DNA of 64,000 bases, from assembly GCF_910580175.1 (NCBI RefSeq), contig NZ_CAJTXD010000001.1, positions 349,552 through 413,551 on the forward strand, written 5' to 3'. Position 1 is the first letter of the stretch. The number at the start of each line of letters is the position of its first letter. The translations under genes were made by a program, and so were the position numbers. This document shows, one piece after another, positions 44,484-53,600 of the stretch. This stretch comes from an uncultured Alistipes sp. (GTDB lineage Bacteria > Bacteroidota > Bacteroidia > Bacteroidales > Rikenellaceae). Below the pieces are notes generated by a model, which did no database searches, was not told the DNA's origin, and saw only the letters and a list, made by a program, of their open reading frames with translations.

Positions 44484-45521
44484 ATGAAAAACGCACGTCT
44501 CGATTCCATACTCGCCTACCTGCGCGACAACCCGCAATCCTCCTCGAAAGCCATTTTCGATGCCCTACCCGACATCGGCGGCTATGCCACTGTCAAACGG
44601 GAACTGGCGAAAGCCGTTGCCGAAGGAACGATTGTCGTTTCGGGACAACGAAAAGCAGCCCGCTATTCTGTGGCGCCGGGATCCAGCCTACTGCAACTGG
44701 TCGATATGGAAGCCTATTTCAGCAAGGAGATCGACGAACGAAACATTTGCGAATCCTACAACTTCGAACTGCTGGACACGCTTGCGACGGTATCGCTTTT
44801 CACACTGCAAGAGACCGCGAAACTCGACGCATTGCAAAAAACCTTTGCAGACCATCTGTCGAGACTGACCACCACCGAATACCGCAAGGAGATGGAGCGG
44901 TTAGGAGTAGATTTGAGCTGGAAATCGTCGCAAATCGAAGGCAACACCTATTCGCTGCTCGAAACCGAACGCCTGCTGCTTGAAAAAGAGACCGCCGCCG
45001 GTAAAAGCAAGGATGAAGCCGTGATGCTGCTGAACCACAAAGAAGCGCTGGATTTCATCCTCGATCATCCGGACTATCTTTCGGAGCTGACCGTAGCGAA
45101 GATCGAGAACATCCATTCGATACTGGTCGAAGAACTGGCCGTAGACCGTAACATCCGAGTACGGCGTGTAGGCATTACGGGCACGAACTACCGACCGCTG
45201 GACAATGAATTCCAAATTCGGGAAGCGCTGGAACGAACCTGCGCACTGGTAAACGGAAAAGAATCCGTATTCGAGAAAGCACTGCTCGTGCTGTTGCTGC
45301 TTTCGTATATCCAGCCGTTCGCCGACGGCAATAAACGCACGGCGCGGATTGTCAGCAATGCCCTGCTTGTAGCCAACGGCTACTGTCCGCTGTCGTTCCG
45401 CACGGTCGATTCGATCGACTACAAGAAAGCGATGCTGCTGTTCTATGAACAAAACAATGTGTCGGCATTCAAACGGATATTCGTAGAACAATTCGAGTTT
45501 GCTGTCGAAACGTACTTTTGA
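44484..45521 (+). CDS. Fic family protein with Gln in place of the catalytic His
   Basis: Fic-domain protein, a family that usually transfers AMP from ATP to target proteins. I choose ATG 44484 (MKNARLDSILAYLRDN), just after a promoter. Residues 1-65 look like a winged-helix DNA-binding domain. An inhibitory-helix motif is seen as SSQIEGN (Ser148, Glu152, Gly153). The active-site loop is QPFADGNKRTAR at 277-288: the rest of the HPFxDGN(G/K)R motif is conserved but the usual His is Gln277. Length 345 aa, no frameshift. Either the protein is a non-AMPylating regulator, or this subfamily uses altered chemistry. A terminator follows. Confidence 0.85.
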   Translation: MKNARLDSILAYLRDNPQSSSKAIFDALPDIGGYATVKRELAKAVAEGTIVVSGQRKAARYSVAPGSSLLQLVDMEAYFSKEIDERNICESYNFELLDTLATVSLFTLQETAKLDALQKTFADHLSRLTTTEYRKEMERLGVDLSWKSSQIEGNTYSLLETERLLLEKETAAGKSKDEAVMLLNHKEALDFILDHPDYLSELTVAKIENIHSILVEELAVDRNIRVRRVGITGTNYRPLDNEFQIREALERTCALVNGKESVFEKALLVLLLLSYIQPFADGNKRTARIVSNALLVANGYCPLSFRTVDSIDYKKAMLLFYEQNNVSAFKRIFVEQFEFAVETYF

Positions 45522-45539
45522 CAATCGAAACAACAAATC

Positions 45540-45577
45540 AACGGCGGTGGAGAGCGATTTCCACCGCCGTTTTGTTT
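45540..45577 (+). terminator. Intrinsic terminator after fic
   Basis: A perfect 12-bp stem AACGGCGGTGGA (45540-45551) with TCCACCGCCGTT (45560-45571), an 8-nt loop, then TTTGTTTC. Confidence 0.88.
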
Positions 45578-45674
45578 CTTATATCCAAAAAATCTCTCCA
45601 TAGTCATTACCTACTATGGAAACCGTCGCGTGACGAACCGTCATCTTTGCCGCATAAACCAAGAAGCGGCAAAG

Positions 45675-46016
45675 ATGGAAATCATCACTTTCAACCACAA
45701 GGTCTATCAGGATTTGAGCGAGAAGATCGAACGAATCGCCGATTACGTCTTCAAAAAAGAGGCACAACCACAGCATACGCCGGAAATCTGGCTCACGAGC
45801 GAGGAGCTGGCCGATCTGCTGAAAATAAGCACCCGCACGCTGCAACGGCTGCGCAAAGAACGTGTAATTCCCTACACGATGGTGCGCAGCAAATGCCTCT
45901 ATCGGCTCTCCGACGTCGAGGAGTGCATCGCCCGTCGTATCGTTTCCTGCACTCCGCAAACATTGGACGAGTTTCGCAAGAACTATTTGCTTACCCACAA
46001 ATCGCTCGACCGATGA
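45675..46016 (+). CDS. Small HTH protein, Xis2c-like position
   Basis: A 113-aa protein with a helix-turn-helix of the excisionase/MerR type (IWLTSEELADLLKISTRTLQ) followed by a wing-like segment (RLRKERVIPYTMVRSKCLYR). The N-terminus is helical (YQDLSEKIERIADYVF). It starts at ATG 45675 and its stop overlaps the next HTH gene. In CTnDOT two small DNA-binding excisionase-type proteins, Xis2c and Xis2d, precede orf3 and exc (topoisomerase III); the order here is the same, so a role in excision is likely by context. Confidence 0.78.
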   Translation: MEIITFNHKVYQDLSEKIERIADYVFKKEAQPQHTPEIWLTSEELADLLKISTRTLQRLRKERVIPYTMVRSKCLYRLSDVEECIARRIVSCTPQTLDEFRKNYLLTHKSLDR

Positions 46017-46342
46017 TTCTCGAAACCGAAACTTTCGAGCGATGGATGCGCGAAATCATCGCGCGCCTCGATCGCCAAGAGCACCTATTGCAGTCGCTCA
46101 AGGGTACGGGAATCAAGGAGGCGATGTACGTGGACGGCGAACGCCTCTTGGACAATCAGGATTTATGCCAGCTCCTGCAAACGAGCAAGCAGTCCCTGCA
46201 ACGCTACCGCAGTTCGGGGATGCTGCGTTATCGGAAGCTGCGGCACAAAACTTACTACACTGAATCAGACGTACAAGAGTTCCTGAAAAAACATTTGGAG
46301 ACGTTCTCGGCAGGTTGCCACGCCTCCGATCCGAAGCGCTGA
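46013..46342 (+). CDS. Small HTH protein, Xis2d-like position
   Basis: A 109-aa protein whose ATG overlaps the previous stop (ATGA), indicating translational coupling. It has a helical N-terminus (ETFERWMREIIARLDRQEHL) and a second excisionase-type HTH (LLDNQDLCQLLQTSKQSLQR) with the motif YRSSGMLRYRKLRHKTYYTE. It resembles the preceding protein in fold but is clearly diverged. By position it corresponds to Xis2d of CTnDOT-like elements. Confidence 0.78.
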   Translation: MILETETFERWMREIIARLDRQEHLLQSLKGTGIKEAMYVDGERLLDNQDLCQLLQTSKQSLQRYRSSGMLRYRKLRHKTYYTESDVQEFLKKHLETFSAGCHASDPKR

Positions 46343-46464
46343 CGACGCCACTTGCTATCAACCCGACACCACAAGCTGTCAGGCGCAACAGAAACGGTAT
46401 CAGCAGTTTATTCCGCAGCTAATTTCGCAGTCGTGCATCGTGCACGCTTATAAATCAATCATGT

Positions 46465-47928
46465 ATGGAACAGAAAAAGAAAGACCAAGATGTTCTGATC
46501 GTCCGGGACGAGCAGACGGGTGAAATCGGAGTGGTCGCGGGGCTAAAAAGCGACGGCACACCGAATCTGAAACCCGCCAAAACAGAACACGCGCAGGACT
46601 TCCTGCGTTTCGACAGACACGGGGACGTGCTGGACAACTTCTTTGCCAACTTCTTCCGGCAATGCAAGGAGCCGAACCGCTTCGGATTCTACCGCGTTGC
46701 TGTCGAAGGCATGGAGAACGTGGTTGCGGTAATGAAAGACCTGCTGAAAGACCCCGTAGGTTTTCGGGATGTGCTCGCGCCGCACAAAGTCGATACGACC
46801 AAGTACGAACAGGCCGCTGCGCAGCAAGTGCAGGAAACGCCGCCCGAACCCGAAAAGGAGGAGAAACAACAGGATGAGAAGTATCGGCCTATCGACGAAA
46901 CGCAGGTCGACAGCGAAGCATTCGAGCGCCTTTGGGGCGTAAGGGTCGAAGACCTGCGTCAAGCCGGATGCTGGGATCGTATGCTCGGCCACGGCAAGTC
47001 GCCATTGGTAACTTGTTATCCCGAAATCGGAGGCGTGCGTTTCCCGGTCGAAGCGCGACTGTCGCTGCGGGAAAACCCCGACGGCACGGTATCGCTCGTA
47101 CCGCATCCGCTACGGCGCGAGCCCGATCTCAAATCTTACGAGAACATCGAGTTCACGGATTCGGATCGGGAGAGCCTGAAAAAGACGGGCAATCTGGGAC
47201 GTGTCGCCGAAGTGCTCGACAAGAACACCGGCGAACTCGTCCCCTCTTATATCAGTATCGACCGCCAGACGAACGAAACGATTGCCGTACCTGTCAGCGC
47301 TCTCCGTATTCCTGACGAGGTAAAGGGTGTCAAACTCGACAAGGAGCAGCAGGCGGCATTAGCCGCAGGCAAAGGCGTCTATTTGGAGGGCATGACCTCC
47401 AAGAGCGGAAAACCGTTCAACGCCACGATTCAGATCAACGCCGACAAGCAAGGACTGGATTTTCACTTCGGCGGACAGAGGCAAACGCAGCGCGCCGAAC
47501 AGCGAAACGGGCAGACGCAGGATGACGGGCGCAAGGTCTATATCGGTAAAACGTTGCTCGGGCTGCCGATTCTCGATGAGATGCGACAGGGCTGGGCACA
47601 AAACAAATGGGTGCTGATGGAGGGTCTTACCGACAAGAAAGGCCGCACGTTCAACGCCTACGTCCGGCCGAATCACGAGAAGGGCAAATACGACTTCCGC
47701 CGCACCATAGCCGACAAGTCGCAGATCCACGAAATCAAACCCGCGCACGCTTCGGAAACGCAGGTAGCGGTAAACACGGAGGACAAGACCAACGAAGCGA
47801 CCAAACACGTTGGCGAGCCGCTGAAAAAGGGTCAGACAGCACCTGCCGACACAAAACAGCAGGAACGGCAAGAGCAAGGCGAGAACCGCCGTCAACATAT
47901 CCGCAAACGGTCGGGGATGAAAATGTAA
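46465..47928 (+). CDS. DUF3945/DUF4099-type element protein
   Basis: A 487-aa hydrophilic protein typical of Bacteroidetes conjugative elements, sitting between the HTH pair and topoisomerase III (the orf3 position of CTnDOT). The N-terminal part (DVLIVRDEQTGEIGVVAGLK) and the central block (FERLWGVRVEDLRQAGCWDR) fit DUF4099. A repeated segment, KGVYLEGMTSKSGKPFNA and NKWVLMEGLTDKKGRTFNAY, marks tandem DUF3945 units. The C-terminus is charged and Gln-rich. No catalytic motif; function unknown. Confidence 0.82.
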   Translation: MEQKKKDQDVLIVRDEQTGEIGVVAGLKSDGTPNLKPAKTEHAQDFLRFDRHGDVLDNFFANFFRQCKEPNRFGFYRVAVEGMENVVAVMKDLLKDPVGFRDVLAPHKVDTTKYEQAAAQQVQETPPEPEKEEKQQDEKYRPIDETQVDSEAFERLWGVRVEDLRQAGCWDRMLGHGKSPLVTCYPEIGGVRFPVEARLSLRENPDGTVSLVPHPLRREPDLKSYENIEFTDSDRESLKKTGNLGRVAEVLDKNTGELVPSYISIDRQTNETIAVPVSALRIPDEVKGVKLDKEQQAALAAGKGVYLEGMTSKSGKPFNATIQINADKQGLDFHFGGQRQTQRAEQRNGQTQDDGRKVYIGKTLLGLPILDEMRQGWAQNKWVLMEGLTDKKGRTFNAYVRPNHEKGKYDFRRTIADKSQIHEIKPAHASETQVAVNTEDKTNEATKHVGEPLKKGQTAPADTKQQERQEQGENRRQHIRKRSGMKM

Positions 47929-47965
47929 TTCCGACATCCATCGAAATCGGGACTTTCAGTCCTAC

Positions 47966-47980
47966 ACCACTAAATCCACA
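47966..47980 (+). repeat. 15-bp leader motif before topB
   Basis: ACCACTAAATCCACA ends 7 bp before the topB ATG. The identical 15-mer lies before the DUF1896 gene (50219-50233), where its perfect complement also occurs upstream at 50152-50166. The placement in the ribosome-binding region suggests translational control. Confidence 0.6.
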
Positions 47981-47987
47981 GTAAAAT

Positions 47988-50078
47988 ATGCAAACTATTC
48001 TGACAGAAAAACCGAGCGTCGCGCGAGAGATTGCGCGCATCGTCAAGGCGACCCGCCGTGAAACGGGCTATTACACGGGCGGCGGCTATAACGTAACATG
48101 GGCTTTCGGGCATCTGGTACAACCGTCCCTGCCGGACAGCTACGGCATCAAGGGGTTTCACCGCGACAACCTGCCGATTATCCCGCCTGTCTTCCAGCTC
48201 GTGCCGCGACAGGTCAAGACCGACAAAGGCTACAAGCCGGATAGCAATGTGGCGGCGCAAATCAAGATTATCGCACGGCTGTTCCGCGAAAGCGAGCGCA
48301 TCATCGTAGCGACAGATGCAGGACGCGAAGGCGAACTGATCTTCCGCTACCTGTACGAATACATCGGCTGCGCAACGCCGTTCGACCGTCTCTGGATCAG
48401 CTCGCTCACGGACAAGGCGATTCGCGAAGGGCTGGAACGCATCAAGAGCGGCTCGAAGTACGACAACCTCTACTACGCGGCCAAAGCCCGCAGCGAGGCC
48501 GACTGGCTGGTAGGCATCAACGCCACGCAGGCCATTACGATAGCCGCCGGACGCGGAACATATTCGCTCGGCCGCGTGCAGACGCCGACGCTGGCTATGG
48601 TCTGCGAACGGTATTGGGCGAACAACCGTTTCACACCCGAACCCATGTGGCAGGTGCATTTCGCCACGCCCGGAACGGACGCCGATTCGGTCGTCAAGTT
48701 CTCTTCTGTCGAGAAATGGAAAGAGAAAGCCCCTGCCGAAGCTGTTTATAAGGCTCTCGAAGCACAAGAAACGGTAAGTATTACGAAAATCGAACGCAAG
48801 GAAACCGTGCAAGAACCGCCCCTGCTCTACGATCTGACGACACTCCAAAAGGAGGCGAACAGCAAGCACGGATTCTCGGCGGAGAAGACGCTCGCCATCG
48901 CACAGAAGCTCTACGAGGCCAAATCGATCACTTACCCCCGCACGGGCAGCCGCTATATTCCCGAAGATGTTTTCGCGGAAGTACCTGCTCTGCTGCGTGC
49001 ACTCAAAGACAACGCCACTTGGAGCAAACACCTTGCATCGGCAAGCTCTCCGACCCGCCGCAGCGTGGACGATACGAAGATTACCGACCACCACGCACTA
49101 CTGATTACGGGCATGAAACCGCGCAACCTCTCCGCTGATGAGCAGACCGTGTACGACATGATCGTCGGGCGTATGCTCGAAGCCTTTGCCGCACCCTGCA
49201 TCAAGGATGTTACAACAGTCGTAGCGACATGCAGCAGCGTGGAATACACACTGAAAGGTGTCGTTGTAAAGCAAGTAGGTTGGCGCGACATCTATGGCGA
49301 GGAGACGGAAGATACCGTGCTGCCCGAATGGACGGAGGGTATGACGCTTCCCGTCGGCGGCTGTTCGATGACCGAGGGCAAGACCAAACCCAAACCGCTG
49401 CACACGGAAGCGACGCTGTTGGCAGCGATGGAGACGGCAGGCCGCGAAATCGAGGACGACGAAATGCGTCAAGCGCTCAAAGCGTGCGGTATCGGCACGC
49501 CCGCGACCCGCGCGGCGATCATCGAAACGCTCTTTTCGCGAGAGTATATGATAAGACAAAAAAAGTCGCTCGTGCCGACCGAGAAGGGGCTGGCACTCTA
49601 CTCGGTAGTCAAGAATATGCGTATCGCTAACGTGGAGCTGACGGGCGACTGGGAGGCTGCGCTCGCCAAGATCGAGCGGGGCGAGATGCGTGCCGAGACA
49701 TTCCGCGAGGCGATCGAGATCTACACCAAGCAGATTACCTCGGAGCTGCTCGCCTCGGACAAGCTCTTTGCACACAAAGGATCGGACTGCCTTTGTCCCA
49801 AATGCAAAACGGGACGGATGCAATTCTACGGTAAGGTCGTGCGCTGCGACAACGCCGCGTGCGGACTGCCCGTGTTCCGCATCAAGGCGGGCAAGACGCT
49901 TTCCGATGCGCAAATCACCGAGCTGCTCACGCAGGGGAGAACAGAAATAATCAAGGGCTTCAACAGCAAGCAAGGCAAGGCGTTTTCCGCCGTCGTCGCT
50001 TTCGACGCAGAGTTCAACACTGTTTTCGAGTTTCCCGAGATGAAAAACAAACCGCGCAAACCCAAGAAAAGGAAATAA
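47988..50078 (+). CDS. topB: DNA topoisomerase III (type IA), Exc-like
   Basis: Type IA topoisomerase of 696 aa carried by the element. The TOPRIM part has ILTEKPSVAREIARI and IVATDAGREGELIFRYLY (acidic Mg site). The active-site Tyr is Tyr316 in ITYPRTGSRYIP. The C-terminal part has one zinc-ribbon-like CPKCKTGRM...CDNAACG. In CTnDOT the exc gene encodes a topoisomerase III at this position. Just before the ATG lies ACCACTAAATCCACA (47966-47980), the same 15-mer that precedes the next gene. Confidence 0.95.
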   Translation: MQTILTEKPSVAREIARIVKATRRETGYYTGGGYNVTWAFGHLVQPSLPDSYGIKGFHRDNLPIIPPVFQLVPRQVKTDKGYKPDSNVAAQIKIIARLFRESERIIVATDAGREGELIFRYLYEYIGCATPFDRLWISSLTDKAIREGLERIKSGSKYDNLYYAAKARSEADWLVGINATQAITIAAGRGTYSLGRVQTPTLAMVCERYWANNRFTPEPMWQVHFATPGTDADSVVKFSSVEKWKEKAPAEAVYKALEAQETVSITKIERKETVQEPPLLYDLTTLQKEANSKHGFSAEKTLAIAQKLYEAKSITYPRTGSRYIPEDVFAEVPALLRALKDNATWSKHLASASSPTRRSVDDTKITDHHALLITGMKPRNLSADEQTVYDMIVGRMLEAFAAPCIKDVTTVVATCSSVEYTLKGVVVKQVGWRDIYGEETEDTVLPEWTEGMTLPVGGCSMTEGKTKPKPLHTEATLLAAMETAGREIEDDEMRQALKACGIGTPATRAAIIETLFSREYMIRQKKSLVPTEKGLALYSVVKNMRIANVELTGDWEAALAKIERGEMRAETFREAIEIYTKQITSELLASDKLFAHKGSDCLCPKCKTGRMQFYGKVVRCDNAACGLPVFRIKAGKTLSDAQITELLTQGRTEIIKGFNSKQGKAFSAVVAFDAEFNTVFEFPEMKNKPRKPKKRK

Positions 50079-50151
50079 TGCGTATATTCGCCACTGAGTT
50101 CACGGTCATAGGTCGTTGCGACTACTCGATAGCCGATACCGATTTATTCTC

Positions 50152-50233
50152 TGTGGATTTAGTGGTGGCACTCGGCGGGGACGTCGAGTGCCTTTTTCGT
50201 CTATCCGCTTTTCCATCAACCACTAAATCCACA
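50152..50233 (+). promoter_or_regulatory. Nested hairpins between topB and DUF1896
   Basis: The outer arms are a perfect 15-bp inverted repeat, TGTGGATTTAGTGGT (50152-50166) and ACCACTAAATCCACA (50219-50233). Inside is a terminator-like hairpin, GGCACTCG (50167-50174) with CGAGTGCC (50185-50192) followed by TTTTT. The inner hairpin can terminate topB transcripts. The outer stem would hide the DUF1896 start region, which begins 7 bp later. Confidence 0.65.
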
Positions 50234-50239
50234 AGAATT

Positions 50240-50680
50240 ATGAATCAGCAAAACAAGCCTGCGGAGCTGTCCTATTACGGGCTTTACCTGTTATCCTACC
50301 TCAAAGAGAACCATCCCGACAAGGCGCACGACGCGTCCTTCGTCTAGGAGCGCACCGACCGTGCCGCCGAAGCGTTCGAGCAGGCGCGGCGCGAGGGTTA
50401 TCTGCCAGAAGGGGCGCAAGAGCTGGCGATGGCAGCCCTGTTGGAGGGGCTTCGCTTCTCCAAGTACGACACGATCATCGAGGTGCTCTGGAACGAATTT
50501 TCGGAGGAGGTAGCCCAGAGCGACGCACCCGCTGTCGCGCTCCGGCTGCTGCCCTGCGTGGAGGGCATCTTCACGCAATACCCGCTCTCGGACGACTTCG
50601 CCTACTCGCCCGAATACGAGCAGCTCTACACGGAGCTTACGGGAGCCGTTTCGATCATACTCGAAGAAGATGGCATTTAA
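50240..50680 (+). pseudogene. DUF1896 gene interrupted by an in-frame amber codon
   Basis: A DUF1896-type element protein of 147 codons. It reads MNQQNKPAELSYYGLYLLSY, then reaches TAG at 50345-50347 (codon 36), and continues in the same frame with ERTDRAAEAFEQARREGYLP, GAQELAMAALLEGLRFSKYD and YEQLYTELTGAVSIILEEDG up to TAA at 50680. Everything after the stop looks conserved and intact, so this is one recent point mutation (for example CAG or GAG to TAG), a sequencing error, or amber readthrough. The downstream methylase-helicase ATG overlaps its end. Confidence 0.85.
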
Positions 50681-53600
50681 CCGTAAAGCCAAGCTGCGGG
50701 ACAACATCGAGGCGATACGCACGGCTTTCGAGTTGGACGGCGCACGGCGGGCAGCTACTCCCCAAGAGCGGGAGCGGCTTACCCGCTATTGCGGTTTCGG
50801 CGGGTTGAAATGTATCCTCAACCCGGCCTCCGATCTGACCGACGCCGTGCGGTGGGCGAAATCCGACCTCGAACTGTTTCCGCTGACATTGGAACTGCAT
50901 AAGTTGATTCGGGAGTACAGCACCTCCGAGGCGCTGTACAAACAATATGTCGACAGCCTGAAAAGCTCCGTGCTGACGGCGTTCTACACCCCGCCGGCCA
51001 TTACGGAAGCGTTGTCCGACGTGCTGGACGATTACAACGTGCGCCCGCGCCGCCTGCTGGAACCATCCGCAGGACACGGCGCATTCGTCGAGGCGTTTCT
51101 TCGAAAGAACGCCGATGCCGACGTCATGGCCTTTGAAAAAGACCTGCTGACGGGCAAAATCCTCGCGCACCTCTATCCCGACAAGAATGTGCGGACGGAG
51201 GGTTTCGAGCGCATCGAAAAGCCTTTCAACGACTATTTCGATGCAGCCGTCTCCAACATCCCGTTCGGAGACGTGGCGGTCTTCGATCCGTCGTTCACCG
51301 CCAGCGAATCGGCCGGTCGCCGCACGGCGTCCAAAGCCATTCACAACTACTTTTTCCTCAAAGGGCTGGACGCTGTCCGCGACGGCGGTATCGTGGCGTT
51401 CATCACCTCGCAAGGCGTGATGAACTCCCCGCGCAACGAGGCAGTGCGGCTCGAAATGCTCCGAGAGGCGCACCTCGTCTCGGCGATCCGCCTGCCGAAC
51501 AACCTCTTTACCGACTACGCCGGAACGGAGGTCGGAAGCGACCTAATCATCCTGCAAAAGGATACCCGCAAAGAGGGGCTGACGGAGGACGAAAAGTTGT
51601 TTACCCAAACGGGAACGCTGCACGGCGTCAGCACCAACCGATACTTCATAGAGCATAAAGAGCAAATCGTCTATACGAGTGCGGAGCTGGACACCGACCC
51701 TTACGGCAGGCCGGCAATGGTTTACGAGCACGACGGCGGTGTAGAGGGTATCGCGACGCAGCTGCGTGAACTGCTCGACCACAACCTGCATGCGCGGTTG
51801 GCGATGCGGCTCTACTCCGGCAGCATTCGGAATACTCGGCTGCAAGAGCTGCAAGAGCAGCAGGCGCAAGCGACCGCAACGGTTCGGCAGGAAACGGAAC
51901 GGACTGCCGTACCTGCCAAAGAGGAGAAACCCGAAATCGAGCCTCCCGTACTGACGCTTTACGACCTATTCGGTTTCACGGCAGAGGAGAGACGCATCGC
52001 CCAGACGGGCGGCAAACCCCGCCGCCGGAGCAACCACCCCAAGCTGGTGCAGCCGCGTCAGCCGTCGCTGTTCGATACACCGATAAAAGCGACAGCGAAA
52101 ACGGCGCAACCCGTCCAAACCGCAACGGCCGATCATTCTATCGAAAACGGACAGAGCAGGCTGGAATCGGAGGCCGAGCGACAGCGTAGACACGAAGAAG
52201 ATATGCAACCCCGACCGTTCGACGGATTACTGGAGCCGTACCATCGCGAGGGGTCGTTCGTCAAGGTAAACACCGTCGGGGCACGTTACCAGATCGGCCA
52301 CCTGAAAGACGTTACCCGCTACGGGGCGACGTTTCATCCGCTCGATTTGGACAAGGCGCAGCAGGCGAAAATTGCGGCCTACATCTCCGTGCGCGATGCG
52401 TACGAGCGGCTCTATGTCTACGAAGCCGAGTACCAAGACGAAGGCGATGCCATGCGCGACGACCTCAATGCTCGTTACGATGAGTTCGTGGCCCGTTACG
52501 GCAACCTGAACGCCAAAGCGAACGTCAAACTCCTGATAATGGATGCTTCGGGGCGCGACATCCTCGCATTGGAACGTTCGGAGAACGGACGGTTCGTCAA
52601 GGCCGACATCTTCGACCATCCCGTAGCGTTCGCGCTTAACGGGATTACGCACGTCGATACGCCCGAGGAGGCTCTTTCGGCCTCGCTCAACCGCTACGGC
52701 GGCGTGAATCTCGACTACATGGAATCCCTCTCGGACAACAGCCGCGAGGAGTTGATCGACGAGCTGAAAGGGCGCATCTTCTATAATCCGCTCTCCGGCG
52801 GTTACGAGATCAAAGACCGCTTCATCGCGGGCAACGTGGTCGATAAGGCGGAGCGCATCGAGGCATGGATGGCCGAGAACCCGCACGGTGAGAGAGAACA
52901 AGAGGCGCTTACCGCCTTGCAGGAGGCCGCGCCGCGTCCGATCACGTTCGACGAGCTGGACTTCAACCTCGGCGAGCGGTGGATACCGACGGGCATCTAC
53001 TCGGCCTATGCCTCCTACTTGTTCGGTACCGACATACGCATCGGCTATTCGGAGAGCATGGACGACTATGCTGTCAAGTGCAGCATGCGAAACGCCAAAA
53101 TCCTCGATCAATTCTGTGTCCGGGGCTATTATCGCACCTACGACGGTATCGCCCTGCTGAAACACGCCCTCGTGAATACCGTGCCCGACATGACCAAGAG
53201 CATCGGCAAGGACGAGAACGGCCATGACATCAAAGTGCGCGACAGCGAGGGCATACAGCTCGCCAACGCCAAGATCGACGAGATACGAAACGGGTTCGTG
53301 GAATGGCTCTCGGAGCAGTCTCCGGAGTTTCAGAAGCGGCTGACGGATATGTATAACCGTAAGTTCAACTGCTTCGTGCGTCCGCAGTACGACGGTTCGC
53401 ACCAGACCTTTCCCGACCTCGACCTGAAAGCCCTCGGCCGACGGTTCGGAATCAAGGACGTGTATCAAAGTCAGAAGGATTGCATCTGGATGTTGAAGCA
53501 GAACGGCGGCGGCATCTGCGACCACGAGGTCGGCACAGGCAAGACGCTGATCATGTGCGTGGCGGCGCACGAGATGAAGCGGCTGGAGTTGGCGCACAAA

